Assembly (NCBI RefSeq): GCF_002902945.1
Contig: NZ_CP026104.1
Span: 372,001-436,000, forward strand
Origin: Paraburkholderia caribensis
GTDB taxonomy: Bacteria > Pseudomonadota > Gammaproteobacteria > Burkholderiales > Burkholderiaceae
Length of the DNA stretch: 64,000 nt
Reading direction: 5' to 3'
Shown: one piece after another, positions 17,507 to 26,460 of the stretch
Position numbering within the stretch: the stretch's first letter is position 1
Layout of the letters: every line of letters starts with the position of its first letter
Notes under the pieces: model-generated
What the model was told of the DNA's origin: nothing
The model's input: only the letters and a program-made list of their open reading frames with translations
Databases searched by the model: none
Position numbers and translations under genes: made by a program

Positions 17507-18445
17507 TCAGGCAGTTGTGGAAACGTCGGCGGACGCCGGGCGCATGTCGATGCCGAGATGCACGCGCAGGAACATGGCGCCTTCTTCCAGCGCGGCATCC
17601 GCTTCGTCGAGAACGGAATGCCATATGTGCCATTCATGAATCATTTGTGGCCAGATATCGAGGCGCACTCTCGCCTGGGCAGCACCTGCCTTGCCCGCGA
17701 AGCGCACCGAATCGTCGAGCAAGGTCTCGTTGCCGCCGACGTGAATCAGCAACGGCGGCAAGCCAGCCTGGTCGCCGAACAATGGCGACGCGAACGGCGT
17801 GGTATGCGACTGCGCACGCAAGTAGTTTTGTGCAAAGAATGCAAGACCTTCCGGTGAAACGACGGGATCGACGCTAGCCTTTGTCAAGACCGATTGCCCC
17901 GACATGCTCAAATCGAGCCACGGCGAAATCAGGAACGCCGCAGACGGCAGAGCGAGACAGCGACGCTTCAGATCCAGCATCAGCGACGCGCACAATCCTC
18001 CTCCTGCCGAATCGCCGACGAGCGCGATCGACTCCGGCGCGTATCCCTGCTGCAGCAGCCAGCACCAGGCGGCAACGGTGTCATCGAAGGCTGCGGGGTA
18101 AGGATGCTCCGGCGCCCGCCGGTAATCGAGCGCATACACGTTCGCCGTCGTGCGCACGGCGATCTCGGCGATCAGTGTACGGAATGTCTCAGGCTCACCC
18201 ATCACGAATCCGCCGCCGTGCAGAAAGAGGATCGCCTTACCGGCTAACCCCTGTGGCGCGCTGCAATGAAGTCCCTTGAACCCGGGGAAGTCGAGGGTTC
18301 TAAAGCTCGCTCGCGGATTGACGGGCAGAGGTCCGTAGAGCGCCTTCAGTCCTTCGCGCAGTTGCGGCGCGGACAACTGCCCATGCGCGTCCTTGCTGAC
18401 GCGCTCGATATTCGAAATAACGTTGACCAACTGTGTGTTCGACAT
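17507..18445 (-). CDS. alpha/beta hydrolase of the hormone-sensitive-lipase family
   Basis: A 312-residue esterase. HSL-family marks are FLHGGGFVMGEP (oxyanion hole), VGDSAGGGLCASL (nucleophile Ser), an Asp in the late part near NETLLDDSVRF, and His in QMIHEWHIWH. The start taken is the ATG at 18445 (MSNTQLVN); the frame runs further upstream into the preceding gene but without similarity. Such enzymes hydrolyse short-chain acyl esters or lactones. Second gene of the four-gene operon. Confidence 0.82.
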   Translation of the reverse strand: MSNTQLVNVISNIERVSKDAHGQLSAPQLREGLKALYGPLPVNPRASFRTLDFPGFKGLHCSAPQGLAGKAILFLHGGGFVMGEPETFRTLIAEIAVRTTANVYALDYRRAPEHPYPAAFDDTVAAWCWLLQQGYAPESIALVGDSAGGGLCASLMLDLKRRCLALPSAAFLISPWLDLSMSGQSVLTKASVDPVVSPEGLAFFAQNYLRAQSHTTPFASPLFGDQAGLPPLLIHVGGNETLLDDSVRFAGKAGAAQARVRLDIWPQMIHEWHIWHSVLDEADAALEEGAMFLRVHLGIDMRPASADVSTTA

Positions 18446-18507
18446 GCTCTTGCCCCAGACGGTGACAGAGATTGAATAGCGACGCCGCGAACGTTTGCCC
18501 GTACGGT

Positions 18508-18780
18508 TCAAAGGCTTTCCGGCGAGGGACCGACATGCCACTCAGGCTCCCTGAACGCCGAAATCGGTGCATGCGGGTCGATCTCGATCACTTGCCCGCC
18601 GAACACGAGCGACGGCAAACGCGATACGCGTAGCGCTTCAGCTTCCGCTACCGCATCTCGCCGTTCCGACAGATTGACGACACGCAGCGCAAAGCGGGTC
18701 TTGTCGATCAACGTGTCCATGCTCTCGACCACTCCGACGCAGATCGAGCAGCCATCGTGATACAGCGTTATGGGAGTCAT
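18508..18780 (-). CDS. thioredoxin/glutaredoxin-like small protein
   Basis: A 90-residue protein starting MTPITLYHDGCSICVGVVESM. It has one CxxC pair (Cys-Ser-Ile-Cys) after the first beta strand and a cis-Pro segment SRLPSLVFGG, as in glutaredoxin-like proteins. The start at 18780 is fixed by GGAG six bases upstream; the frame continues 16 codons further but without a site. It leads the operon with the two hydrolases and the M24 peptidase. Its partner is unknown. Confidence 0.7.
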   Translation of the reverse strand: MTPITLYHDGCSICVGVVESMDTLIDKTRFALRVVNLSERRDAVAEAEALRVSRLPSLVFGGQVIEIDPHAPISAFREPEWHVGPSPESL

Positions 18781-19066
18781 TTGCTTCTCCATCAATATAG
18801 TTCGGATATCTGCATGCTTACGCCGCACTGCAAACTGACGAGCATTGTCGGCTAGGCCGCGCCAAGGGGTCCATGGGCGCGAGATTCGAACTCAAGCCAA
18901 AGAAGGGCATCGAACGGCCATCTCGGCACACCCATGCCGATGCTGTATCCGATGCGCTGCGCACGCGGCTTCATTTCCGGACACAACGCGTCAACAAAGC
19001 GCCATGCCGCGATCCGGATCAAACCGCAGCCCTACACTCGATTGCGTTCAACGAATCGGGGCAACG

Positions 19067-19990
19067 ATGCATATCGGAATCCTTGTCCTGCCACGTCACA
19101 GGACGTCGGACCTTGTTGCGGCAATGGACACACTCAGCCTACTCGATGAAGGCTCTAACAACGGCAAACACTACCGGTTCCAGCTGATCGGGCTGGACTT
19201 CCTGTATGTGACGGGGAAAGGCGGCCTCGCCGTGATGGCCGATTCGACCATTGCGACCACCACGCCCGATTTCGACACGCTGCTCATAGCGGGTGGCGAA
19301 TCGGACCGGTCGCCGACCGCAGCGGCGCTCGTCGAATGGATCGCCGCAGCGGGGCAAAAGGCGCGCCGCATCGGCGCGGTCGGCGAGGCGGTACCGTTGC
19401 TTGCCAGCGCGGGTCTGCTCGACGGATGCACGGTCGCGCTTCACCCTGCCGCGCTTCGGCGGTTCTCGCAACGATGGCCAACCGTCGTCGCGAGGTCCGA
19501 TCAATCCTTCATACGTGACGGCAAGGTGTTGACGGCGTTCGGCCCGGAATCCAGCGTCGAGCTTGCGCTTGAACTCGTCAGGGATGACTTCGGACAGTTC
19601 GCCGCGTCCCAACTGGCTCAACGTCTCGACACCTGCTGTCGAACGTCAATGAAACGGGCCGCGCGGCCCTGTCTTCGCATGGGCAAACGCGCCTGCATCC
19701 GCGAACTTCAGCATTACATCCTGTCGCACCTGTCAGCGGATCTTTGCGTGTCTCGCCTCGCTGCCCGTGCCGGGATGAGCGAGCGCCATTTCGCACGCGT
19801 GTTCGTCCGCGAAACGGGCACCACGCCGCTCGAATTCGTGCGCACGCAGCGCGTCACGCAAGCGATGCGATTGCTCGTCCAATCCACTCACTCCATTGCG
19901 CAGATCGCCCAGTTGTGCGGCTTCAGCGGAGCGCAGACGCTCAGGCGCAACGTCGCGGCCGTTCTCGGCACAACGGCGCTTGAACGCTGA
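19067..19990 (+). CDS. GlxA-family transcriptional regulator (DJ-1/PfpI domain plus AraC HTH)
   Basis: A 307-residue protein. Residues 1-190 form a DJ-1/PfpI-like domain (MHIGILVLPRHRTSDLVAAMDTL), in which the usual catalytic Cys position reads GAVGEAVPL and has no Cys, so the domain is regulatory rather than catalytic. Residues about 205-307 form the double AraC HTH (CVSRLAARAGMSERHFARVF and HSIAQIAQLCGFSGAQTLRR). It is divergent from the thioredoxin/hydrolase/M24 operon across about 290 bp and is its likely regulator. The frame continues upstream of 19067 but without similarity. Confidence 0.82.
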   Translation: MHIGILVLPRHRTSDLVAAMDTLSLLDEGSNNGKHYRFQLIGLDFLYVTGKGGLAVMADSTIATTTPDFDTLLIAGGESDRSPTAAALVEWIAAAGQKARRIGAVGEAVPLLASAGLLDGCTVALHPAALRRFSQRWPTVVARSDQSFIRDGKVLTAFGPESSVELALELVRDDFGQFAASQLAQRLDTCCRTSMKRAARPCLRMGKRACIRELQHYILSHLSADLCVSRLAARAGMSERHFARVFVRETGTTPLEFVRTQRVTQAMRLLVQSTHSIAQIAQLCGFSGAQTLRRNVAAVLGTTALER

Positions 19991-20056
19991 GCGTTATCCG
20001 TCGCAGGGGCACTTCAGAAACGCCTCTTGGCCGGCTGGCCGTTCTCTGTCCTTCGA

Positions 20057-20091
20057 TGGCCGAAATTTGATCGTTGAGCGACTTTCGGCCA
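20057..20091. promoter_or_regulatory. inverted repeat upstream of the SLAC1-family gene
   Basis: Nine-base arms TGGCCGAAA (20057-20065) and TTTCGGCCA (20083-20091) are separated by 17 bases, about 80 bp before the channel gene and 67 bp after the GlxA gene. It could be an operator or a weak terminator; there is no T-tract. Confidence 0.35.
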
Positions 20092-20170
20092 CGCGATTCA
20101 TGAACCAAAATTTGTTCCAAGACACCGGGCGCTTGCCCGATCGGAATTCAAAATATTCAGGAGGTTCATC

Positions 20171-21160
20171 ATGTCCACGCTTTCTTCCCCCGGCCCACAA
20201 GTTGTCCGAAATAGCGCTTCCATCAAGAATCTGCCAGTGAACCTGTTCGGCTCTGTTATGGGTATTGCCGGCCTCTCCCTCGCGTGGCGGCTCACGAGCC
20301 ACGAGTTCGGCGTGAGCCCCTATGTTTCAGGCGCAATCGGCACGCTCGCCGTCGTGGTTTTCCTGCTGCTCAGCGGCGGATACCTCGTTAAGTGGTTCAG
20401 GCATCCCGACGCAGTGGCCGGCGAATTCCGTCACCCGATTGCAGGCAACTTCTTCGGCACGATCACGATTGCGATCCTGCTGCTGTCGTCCGTCATCGCG
20501 CCCGTCAGCCTGTTGCTTTCCGAAGTGGTCTGGACGATCGGCACCATCAGCACGGTGGCGCTCTCGTTCGTGATCGCGAGCCGTTTGCTGCAGGGCAAGA
20601 TCGATGCGGGCCACGCGGTTCCGGCGTGGCTGATACCGGGCGTGGCGACACTCGACATTGCCGTGGCCGGCGGCACGATGCCGATGCCCTGGGCGCATGA
20701 AGTCAACCTGTTCGGGCTCGCCGTTGGCGCGATGATCGCGCTGCTGTTCTTCACGATGATCATGTCGCGCCTGATCCATCACGAACCGCTGCCCGTCGGG
20801 ATGGTGCCCTCGATGGTGATTCTGATCGCGCCGTTTGAAGTCGGCTTCCTCGCGTACACGAACTTCACGCAGCACGTCGATACGTTTGCGGGCCTGCTTT
20901 TCTACTTCGGTCTGTTCGTGTTCGTGACGCTGGCGTTCAAGGTGTTCCGTAAGGGCATCCCGTTTGCGGCCGGCTGGTGGGCGATCAGCTTTCCGATGGC
21001 CGCGCTGACGAGCGCGTCGCTGAAGTACTCGATGTTCGTGCAGGCCTGGCCCGTGACGCTCATTGCTATCGCTCTGCTCACGCTTCTCACCATTGCGATC
21101 GCCGTGCTGTTCGTCCGGACGCTGCACTTCCTGTTCAACGGCAAGCTTCTCGGCGCATAA
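20171..21160 (+). CDS. SLAC1/TehA-family anion channel
   Basis: A 329-residue membrane protein with ten predicted hydrophobic helices. Family features are NLFGSVMGIAGLSLAW in the first helix, the conserved Phe-rich pore helices (GNFFGTITIAILLLS, GWWAISFPMAALTSAS), and a short C-terminus. TehA/SLAC1 proteins pass small anions and in bacteria are linked to tellurite, sulfite or C4-dicarboxylate efflux. The start at 20171 follows AGGAGG at ideal distance. It stands alone and is followed by two hairpins at 21168-21196 and 21215-21256. Confidence 0.85.
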   Translation: MSTLSSPGPQVVRNSASIKNLPVNLFGSVMGIAGLSLAWRLTSHEFGVSPYVSGAIGTLAVVVFLLLSGGYLVKWFRHPDAVAGEFRHPIAGNFFGTITIAILLLSSVIAPVSLLLSEVVWTIGTISTVALSFVIASRLLQGKIDAGHAVPAWLIPGVATLDIAVAGGTMPMPWAHEVNLFGLAVGAMIALLFFTMIMSRLIHHEPLPVGMVPSMVILIAPFEVGFLAYTNFTQHVDTFAGLLFYFGLFVFVTLAFKVFRKGIPFAAGWWAISFPMAALTSASLKYSMFVQAWPVTLIAIALLTLLTIAIAVLFVRTLHFLFNGKLLGA

Positions 21161-21167
21161 GCATGGA

Positions 21168-21196
21168 TGCTGCGGCATGAATTTCATGCCGCAGCA
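21168..21196 (+). terminator. strong hairpin after the SLAC1-family gene
   Basis: A nearly perfect 14-bp stem (TGCTGCGGCATGAA and its complement) begins 8 bases after the stop codon. No T-run follows, so termination may depend on the next hairpin or the structure may protect the 3' end. Confidence 0.6.
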
Positions 21197-21214
21197 GGTC
21201 TTGCGTCACACCAG

Positions 21215-21256
21215 CCTCCACGCACCGCTATCGTCGCGGGCGTGGAGGTTTTGTTT
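21215..21256 (+). terminator. rho-independent terminator
   Basis: CCTCCACGC at 21215-21223 pairs with GCGTGGAGG at 21240-21248 across a 16-base loop, followed directly by TTTTGTTT. This gives a plus-strand intrinsic terminator for the SLAC1-family transcript. Confidence 0.6.
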
Positions 21257-21542
21257 CGTCTGCGCAAAAGTGAACTGGCTGCTGCCCTTGCCCGGAAGCG
21301 AAGAGCAGAGCATCAAGCAGTGCATTCAGGAACGATTCAACGACTTCATACGGCACGACGCACGTCGCGTGGCGTCCTTCAATTCGGGACCACACCAGTT
21401 CGACATCGAAACCATCAACAACCAGTTCCACCGCTGCGAGGATGAATCGCTCGTCATCGGATGACACGGGTAAGCGGAAATGGATGATGCATTCAGTCGA
21501 CCTTCTCGAATGCATCAGGAACGGGATGAACGCGGATGACAA
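21228..21542 (-). CDS. possible small hypothetical protein
   Basis: A 104-codon frame with protein-like composition in the middle (SSDDERFILAAVELVVDGFDVELVW), but no recognised family and no good ribosome-binding site. Its 3' end lies inside the loop of the terminator at 21215-21256. It is on the same strand as, and about 90 bp downstream of, the cyclopropane synthase gene. Treat it as doubtful. Confidence 0.3.
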   Translation of the reverse strand: MSSAFIPFLMHSRRSTECIIHFRLPVSSDDERFILAAVELVVDGFDVELVWSRIEGRHATCVVPYEVVESFLNALLDALLFASGQGQQPVHFCADETKPPRPRR

Positions 21543-21629
21543 GTCGCCTCTCCCTGAATGAACGATGGATGCTACGGCAACTCACTAACCGCGTGACGCA
21601 CGTGCGGACGCCACGCGTTGTGAAACGGA

Positions 21630-22853
21630 TCAGCGGTACATGTAGCGACGCGACCAGGGAATCACGGCCGCCGGCTGCCGCGACTTCTGGCACACGATCT
21701 GGAAGATCGACACGTTGTCCACCGCGAATGCGTGCGCGCAACCCGCCAGATACACGCGCCAGATCCGGTACTTCGTTTCACCTACCATTGCGCGGATGCG
21801 CTGCGCCTGCGCTTCGAAATGCTCGGTCCAGTGCGCCAGCGTACGCACGTAGTGTCGGCGGAGGTTCTCGACGTCAAGTGGCTCCAGTCCGCCCGACTGC
21901 ATCGTCTTCAGCGCCAGTGAGATGTGCGGCAGTTCTCCCGCAGGGAATACGTATTTGTCGATAAAGCTTCCGCCGCCGTGAGGAGAATCGCCGCTCTCAG
22001 CATCCGTCGACGTGATGCCGTGATTCATCGCAATACCGTTGTCGGTCAATAACGACTGGATACGTGAGAAGTATTCCTCGAGATTGTCTGGCCCGACATG
22101 CTCGAACATGCCGACGCTCGTGATCCGGTCGAATTGGCCAGTCACGTCCCGGTAGTCCTGAAGACGGATCTCGACGAGATCGGCGACCTGTGCTTCGCGA
22201 ACCCGTTCGAGCGCGAGATCGTACTGTCGTTCGGATAGCGTAATGCCGACGCAATGCGTTCCGAAGCGCTGCGCCGCCCTGATGATCAGCGCACCCCAGC
22301 CGCATCCGATATCGAGCAGTGTGTGCCCGCGCCTGAGCCTTATTTTCGACAGAATCAGATCGATCTTCTTTTCTTGCGCTTCGTCGAGCGTTTCAAGACC
22401 ATATTCGAAGTAGCCGCACGAATAGACCATCTTCCTGTCGAGCCAGAGGCGGTAGAAGTCGTTCGACACGTCATAGTGGTATTGAATTGCCGCCTTGTCA
22501 TCGCTCTTCGAATGCGCGTACTTACGCATCAGCTTGCCCGCCAGGCTCGCGCCGCCAGTCGATGGTGCCGGCAGCGCGGCCAGCTTGTAAGCGACATCAA
22601 CGATATCGGCCACCTTGCCGTCGATATCGATTGACTCCCGCACGTAGGCCTCGCCAAGCGTATCGAGGCTCGGGTCGAGAAACGCACCGATCGCGCCGAT
22701 GTCATTGATGCGCAGCGATACGAGAGGTGTATCGAACGACCCGAGGTCGTGACTGATACCGTTCCATAGAGTCAAACGAACAGGAAGATCGAGCTCGTTT
22801 CGAACGCGCTCCATCCAGACCTGGAGCTTTGCGCCCAGAACCTTGTCTAGCAT
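21630..22853 (-). CDS. cfa: cyclopropane-fatty-acyl-phospholipid synthase
   Basis: A 407-residue enzyme that methylenates unsaturated phospholipid acyl chains with S-adenosylmethionine at the inner membrane. The SAM-binding motif is LLDIGCGWGALI. Other family marks are IQYHYDVSNDFYRLWLD, YSCGYFEYGLETLDEAQEKK, SVGMFEHVG and the C-terminal WRVYLAGCAHAF. Start taken at ATG 22853 (MLDKVLGAK); the frame extends 124 codons upstream across the neighbouring exporter gene, which is not coding for this protein. Cyclopropane lipids protect against acid and other stress. It lies 68 bp downstream of the sugE-like gene on the same strand. Confidence 0.9.
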   Translation of the reverse strand: MLDKVLGAKLQVWMERVRNELDLPVRLTLWNGISHDLGSFDTPLVSLRINDIGAIGAFLDPSLDTLGEAYVRESIDIDGKVADIVDVAYKLAALPAPSTGGASLAGKLMRKYAHSKSDDKAAIQYHYDVSNDFYRLWLDRKMVYSCGYFEYGLETLDEAQEKKIDLILSKIRLRRGHTLLDIGCGWGALIIRAAQRFGTHCVGITLSERQYDLALERVREAQVADLVEIRLQDYRDVTGQFDRITSVGMFEHVGPDNLEEYFSRIQSLLTDNGIAMNHGITSTDAESGDSPHGGGSFIDKYVFPAGELPHISLALKTMQSGGLEPLDVENLRRHYVRTLAHWTEHFEAQAQRIRAMVGETKYRIWRVYLAGCAHAFAVDNVSIFQIVCQKSRQPAAVIPWSRRYMYR

Positions 22854-22921
22854 GTAAGAACCTGCAAAAAAATAAGACTGAACCACCGTGGCGGATGACG
22901 ACGCCAAAACGCCAGGCCGGA

Positions 22922-23236
22922 CTACGAAGCCATTTTCAGACCGATCACGCCGACGACGATGCACCCGAGAAAGGCCATCCGGGCCGGCGACGCGGAATCG
23001 CCGAACAGATGGATGCCAAGAATGGCCGTACCCGCTGCGCCAATGCCCGTCCACACGGCATAAGCGCTGCCGATGGGCAAAGTCCGCACAGAAGCTGCCA
23101 GAAGCGTCATGCTGGCCAGCAGCGACACCGCGGCGCCGAGCGTTGGCCAAAAACGTGTGAATCCTGCACAATACTTCAGACCAGTGGCGAATAGAATTTC
23201 GAAAATGCCTGCCAGGAACACACAAAACCAGGCCAC
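22922..23236 (-). CDS. sugE: small multidrug resistance-family exporter, Gdx/SugE type
   Basis: A 104-residue protein with four hydrophobic helices. Start at the GTG at 23236 with GAGGAGG eight bases upstream. The N-terminus (AWFCVFLAGIFEILFATGLKY) places the essential Glu at position 13, as in Gdx/SugE, and the second helix pair contains the SMR-typical IGSAYAVWTGIGAAG. Gdx proteins export guanidinium; other SMR members export quaternary ammonium compounds. I looked for a guanidine riboswitch upstream and did not see one, so guanidinium as substrate is not supported by regulation here. Confidence 0.85.
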   Translation of the reverse strand: MAWFCVFLAGIFEILFATGLKYCAGFTRFWPTLGAAVSLLASMTLLAASVRTLPIGSAYAVWTGIGAAGTAILGIHLFGDSASPARMAFLGCIVVGVIGLKMAS

Positions 23237-23513
23237 CTGATGCACCTCCTCACAAAAAAAGAACACCCAATTGCCAGATCATGGCCGTCCCATTCTGCCA
23301 ACGAATAGCACCGCGGTGAGTCGTGGGAAGCCGTCAGAAACGGTCAAGTTGCGATAAGGTAAGGACACGCACGGACGGAAAGCCGCATCGGGTTACGAAT
23401 GAGGCGTGATGCGAAATAACGGCCACACTCGGCCCATTTCCTGCCATCGGTTCTGGTGACGGCGTCCTGGCGCATACAATGCAGATAGCTTCAATCGATC
23501 AGCGTCCGGAGTC

Positions 23514-24518
23514 ATGATGCGAATCGCTCTCTTGGTGTTTCCCGGCGTCCAGATGCTCGACCTTGCCGGGCCAATGGACGTGTTTACCGAAGCGAACTGT
23601 CAGCTAGGCGATCCGAATGCCTACGCGCTGCTGACCGTCGCCCCTACCCTGGAAACCATCTCCGCGTCGAATGGCATGCGGTTTCTTCCCGATGCGTCGA
23701 TCGCCGACACGCCCTGCGACATCGACACCCTGCTCGTAGCCGGAAGTCCGCGCATTTACGAGTATGAAGAGAATGGGGAGTTGATTGCGTGGCTCGTCGG
23801 ACAGTCCCGCTACGTGCGCCGGCTAGGCTCCGTCTGTTCAGGCGCGTTCCTGCTCGCCCGTGCGGGCTTGCTCACGGGCAGGCGCGCCACCACGCACTGG
23901 AATTCCGCGGCACGGCTCGCAAAGAGCTATCCGAACGTGCGTGTCGAACCTGACCATATCTTCGTCAAGGATGGTCCTGTGTACACGTCTGCGGGCGTAA
24001 CGGCTGGAATGGATCTCGCACTCGCCCTGGTCGAAGAAGATCACGGCCGTGGCGTGGCATTGCGCGTTGCCCGTGAACTCGTGATGTTCGTCAAACGCCC
24101 TGGCGGTCAATCGCAATACAGTCTGCATCTGGCAGCGCAGGTCACCGAACGCAGCCCGTTGCGGGACATTCAGGAATCGATCCTCAACGATCTGTCGGCG
24201 GAGCTTTCCGTCGAAGTGCTAGCCAGTCGGGCGGGAATGAGCGTCAGAAACTTTTCGCGGATGTTCAAACGAGAGACGGGCACGACGCCCGGTGATTTCG
24301 TCGAAATTGCGCGCGTGCAGGCTGCCAGACGAATGCTCGAGGAAAGCGATACGCCCCTCAAGAAAGTGGCGTACGTGTGCGGGTTCAGTGATCAGAACAG
24401 CTTGCGCCGCGCGTTCATCCGGCGTCTCGGCGTGACGCCGATCGAATATCGCCAGCGCTTTCGCGGCGAGGGTCCGGCGCTGCTGGAAACCGTGCGGCAG
24501 GCTATTGCCGCCACTTGA
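23514..24518 (+). CDS. GlxA-family transcriptional regulator
   Basis: A 334-residue regulator with an N-terminal DJ-1/PfpI-like domain (RIALLVFPGVQMLDLAGPMDVF; nucleophile-elbow position SVCSGAFLLA retains Cys) and a C-terminal AraC double HTH (LSVEVLASRAGMSVRNFSRMF and TPLKKVAYVCGFSDQNSLRRAF). It is divergent from the sugE-like gene across about 280 bp and convergent with a thioredoxin gene. The Cys is retained here, unlike in the GlxA protein at 19067. The target is unknown. Confidence 0.87.
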   Translation: MMRIALLVFPGVQMLDLAGPMDVFTEANCQLGDPNAYALLTVAPTLETISASNGMRFLPDASIADTPCDIDTLLVAGSPRIYEYEENGELIAWLVGQSRYVRRLGSVCSGAFLLARAGLLTGRRATTHWNSAARLAKSYPNVRVEPDHIFVKDGPVYTSAGVTAGMDLALALVEEDHGRGVALRVARELVMFVKRPGGQSQYSLHLAAQVTERSPLRDIQESILNDLSAELSVEVLASRAGMSVRNFSRMFKRETGTTPGDFVEIARVQAARRMLEESDTPLKKVAYVCGFSDQNSLRRAFIRRLGVTPIEYRQRFRGEGPALLETVRQAIAAT

Positions 24519-24557
24519 GACACTGCACTCCGGCTACCGGCAGCACGAGACATCACA

Positions 24558-24583
24558 CGGGAGACGGCACATGCCGTCTCCCG
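24558..24583. terminator. bidirectional terminator between convergent genes
   Basis: CGGGAGACGGCA at 24558-24569 and TGCCGTCTCCCG at 24572-24583 form a perfect 12-bp inverted repeat. It lies midway between the stops of the convergent GlxA gene (24518) and thioredoxin gene (24588). No long T-tract is present on either side. Confidence 0.65.
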
Positions 24584-24587
24584 ATTG

Positions 24588-24959
24588 CTATTCGTATTGG
24601 CTAAGAGAATGCTCGACATGCGCGCGAACTTCGTTCATGTTCAATGTCCTTGTCGTCGAGATGATAGAAGTCAACTGCGACTGGGAATGCGCGCCCACCT
24701 GCCGATAGACGAGAATGCCCTCGCGAAGGATCATCAGCGTCGGTACAGAGCGTATCCCGGCCGCCGCTGCGAGATCCCAGCGTTCTTCCGTGTTGACCTT
24801 CACGAAGTCGATGTCCGGAAACGCTGAGGCGGCGGCCTCGAACACGGGTGCAAAATGCCGGCATGGTCCGCACCAGGGCGCCCAGAAATCGACGACCACG
24901 ATCCCGTCCGACGGGATGATCGATTCAAGCGTATCCGGATGCAGTTCAAGCAATGCCAT
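24588..24959 (-). CDS. thioredoxin
   Basis: A 123-residue thioredoxin with the redox centre WAPWCGPCRHFAP and the cis-Pro segment RSVPTLMILREG. The start at 24959 follows GAGAGGAG. There is no signal peptide, so it should be cytoplasmic. The tail after residue 105 (TTRTLNMNEVRAHVEHSLSQYE) is slightly longer than in the housekeeping protein. This is likely an accessory thioredoxin of the YbbN/TrxC-like kind. Confidence 0.88.
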   Translation of the reverse strand: MALLELHPDTLESIIPSDGIVVVDFWAPWCGPCRHFAPVFEAAASAFPDIDFVKVNTEERWDLAAAAGIRSVPTLMILREGILVYRQVGAHSQSQLTSIISTTRTLNMNEVRAHVEHSLSQYE

Positions 24960-25309
24960 TCATAACTCCTCTCAATTCCAACCAATTCCAAACGACCGCG
25001 CGCTGCGTACGAAGCGCTAGCGGTCAGAGAAATTATGAGGGGTTCGAAATGAGTCTGACGGTCAGAACGGCACCAGTTCCGGCCACCGCGAGGCGCGCTG
25101 CCGATGCGTGGCCGTCAACAACATCAACGTGGCCGCTATTGCGACCATGTCACGCTTTCCGTCGCGGCCTCGGGCGTCCAGAATGACCTTGGGCATCGCA
25201 ATTCCGCGTTGCCCGCCATCGCGAGTCTGAGGCTACTCTGCTGCCGCGACCGAAACGTGATGGGTCACTTTGGCACCTGTTTGTGTGCGTCCCGATATGA
25301 AACTCTCAC
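24960..25309. other. intergenic region, nothing recognised
   Basis: About 350 bases upstream of both the thioredoxin gene and the lipoprotein gene. No repeat, RNA or convincing frame is visible. Confidence 0.4.
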
Positions 25310-25711
25310 ATGCGCTTTCCCTTATCTTCACGCTGGGCTGTCTCGTGCTCCTTCGTGCTCTGCATCGCCGGTTGCTCATTGCCGCAACCTATGGACAGCT
25401 TGCTCACCGGGCCCTCTGCGGGCTCCACATCCGATCAGGGACCAGAAGTTGTCGACGGTATTGATGTCTGGTTGCATGGCGCACCCACCCGTCCATATGA
25501 CATCGTCAAGCAGACGATGGTCACCAACTGGCTGCCGCTGCCCGGCATGCATGGCACGACGTCGCGCATCGTAGATGCGGTTCGGCAAGCGGGTGGCGAT
25601 GCCGCTATCGTCTACAACACGCACACGTATCGGGAGTCGACCAATACGCATCGACACATCTACGTGTCGACCATCGAGCGTGCCGAGATTGCTATCGTCC
25701 GATACCGATAG
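25310..25711 (+). CDS. putative lipoprotein
   Basis: A 133-residue protein starting at the ATG at 25310. Its N-terminus has a hydrophobic stretch ending in a lipobox (SFVLCIAGCSLP), so Cys23 would be lipidated. The rest has no recognised domain; TNTHRHIYVSTIERAEIAIVRY forms its C-terminus. Another ATG at 25297 opens a different frame that also begins signal-like but ends at 25464, so it was not chosen. No Shine-Dalgarno sequence is clear. Confidence 0.6.
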   Translation: MRFPLSSRWAVSCSFVLCIAGCSLPQPMDSLLTGPSAGSTSDQGPEVVDGIDVWLHGAPTRPYDIVKQTMVTNWLPLPGMHGTTSRIVDAVRQAGGDAAIVYNTHTYRESTNTHRHIYVSTIERAEIAIVRYR

Positions 25712-26106
25712 CAGAAATGCGCCATCTGTGTCGTGAAGGGTTGTTAGCGTGAGAGGGCAGACAGTGCCTTTCGCTGAGGTCGGTCACGAGCTATTCGGCA
25801 ACTACACCTCTTAGTTCACAACGAGACAACTCAAAGCGGTTGCGATACCGAAATTCGTTCGCGCAACGTGTTCTTGACGGGAGCTTGCGGCCAACCTCAG
25901 GACGAAGCGAATGGCTCTTTCCAGGGCGGACCAGTCATATGAATGTCCAGTGATATCTTCGGCGAGCGTCGCCTAGTGGCCGAACCCGGATATCCGTCGG
26001 CTGACGACAAACGGCCCGCCACGGCTGATCGCCGAACTTCCCTAGTCGACCCAGAGCGGTCTCTCGCAATTCTCGAACTCGGTCATTCGAACGGCGGCCG
26101 GTTGAG
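25712..26106. other. intergenic region, nothing recognised
   Basis: About 395 bases between two convergent hypothetical genes. No hairpin with T-tract and no plausible frame was found. Confidence 0.4.
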
Positions 26107-26460
26107 CTACCGCTTCTGCCAGCTCACGTATGCGTCAGTACCCATTGCGTCGACATTGGGCATTTCGCCGATCAGCACATGCTGAAAAAAACCCAAACAA
26201 TGACTCCATGACGACGTTTCAAGATCGGATTCAATCCAGCACGAATATCCCAATTGCTTCCAGTCCAACGACCTGTCGTCATTGCAGTGCCAAAGGACCT
26301 CCTGCGCGATTGCGTTGCACCAAATCAAAGCTTCTTCTGCCGAGTTGGCCGTAATGAAAACTCCAGTCGTTGATTCATAGTCTTCAATCACTCCTCGCTC
26401 GAATAGTTGGCGGGATTCGGGCTCATGGTATTGAAACATGACAAGGTATTCGAGTGGCAT
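26107..26460 (-). CDS. hypothetical protein
   Basis: A 117-residue soluble protein of mixed, protein-like composition, rich in Trp and Cys (WCNAIAQEVLWHCNDDRSLDW, YSCWIESDLETSSW). No membrane segment or signal is seen and I do not recognise the family. It resembles immunity-type or other small orphan proteins in size, but there is no toxin gene next to it. Confidence 0.5.
   Translation of the reverse strand: MPLEYLVMFQYHEPESRQLFERGVIEDYESTTGVFITANSAEEALIWCNAIAQEVLWHCNDDRSLDWKQLGYSCWIESDLETSSWSHCLGFFQHVLIGEMPNVDAMGTDAYVSWQKR

Noticed and set aside
23237..23513. Possible guanidine riboswitch upstream of the SugE/Gdx gene
   Set aside because: None of the conserved guanidine-I, -II or -III elements could be found; only a normal ribosome-binding site is present.
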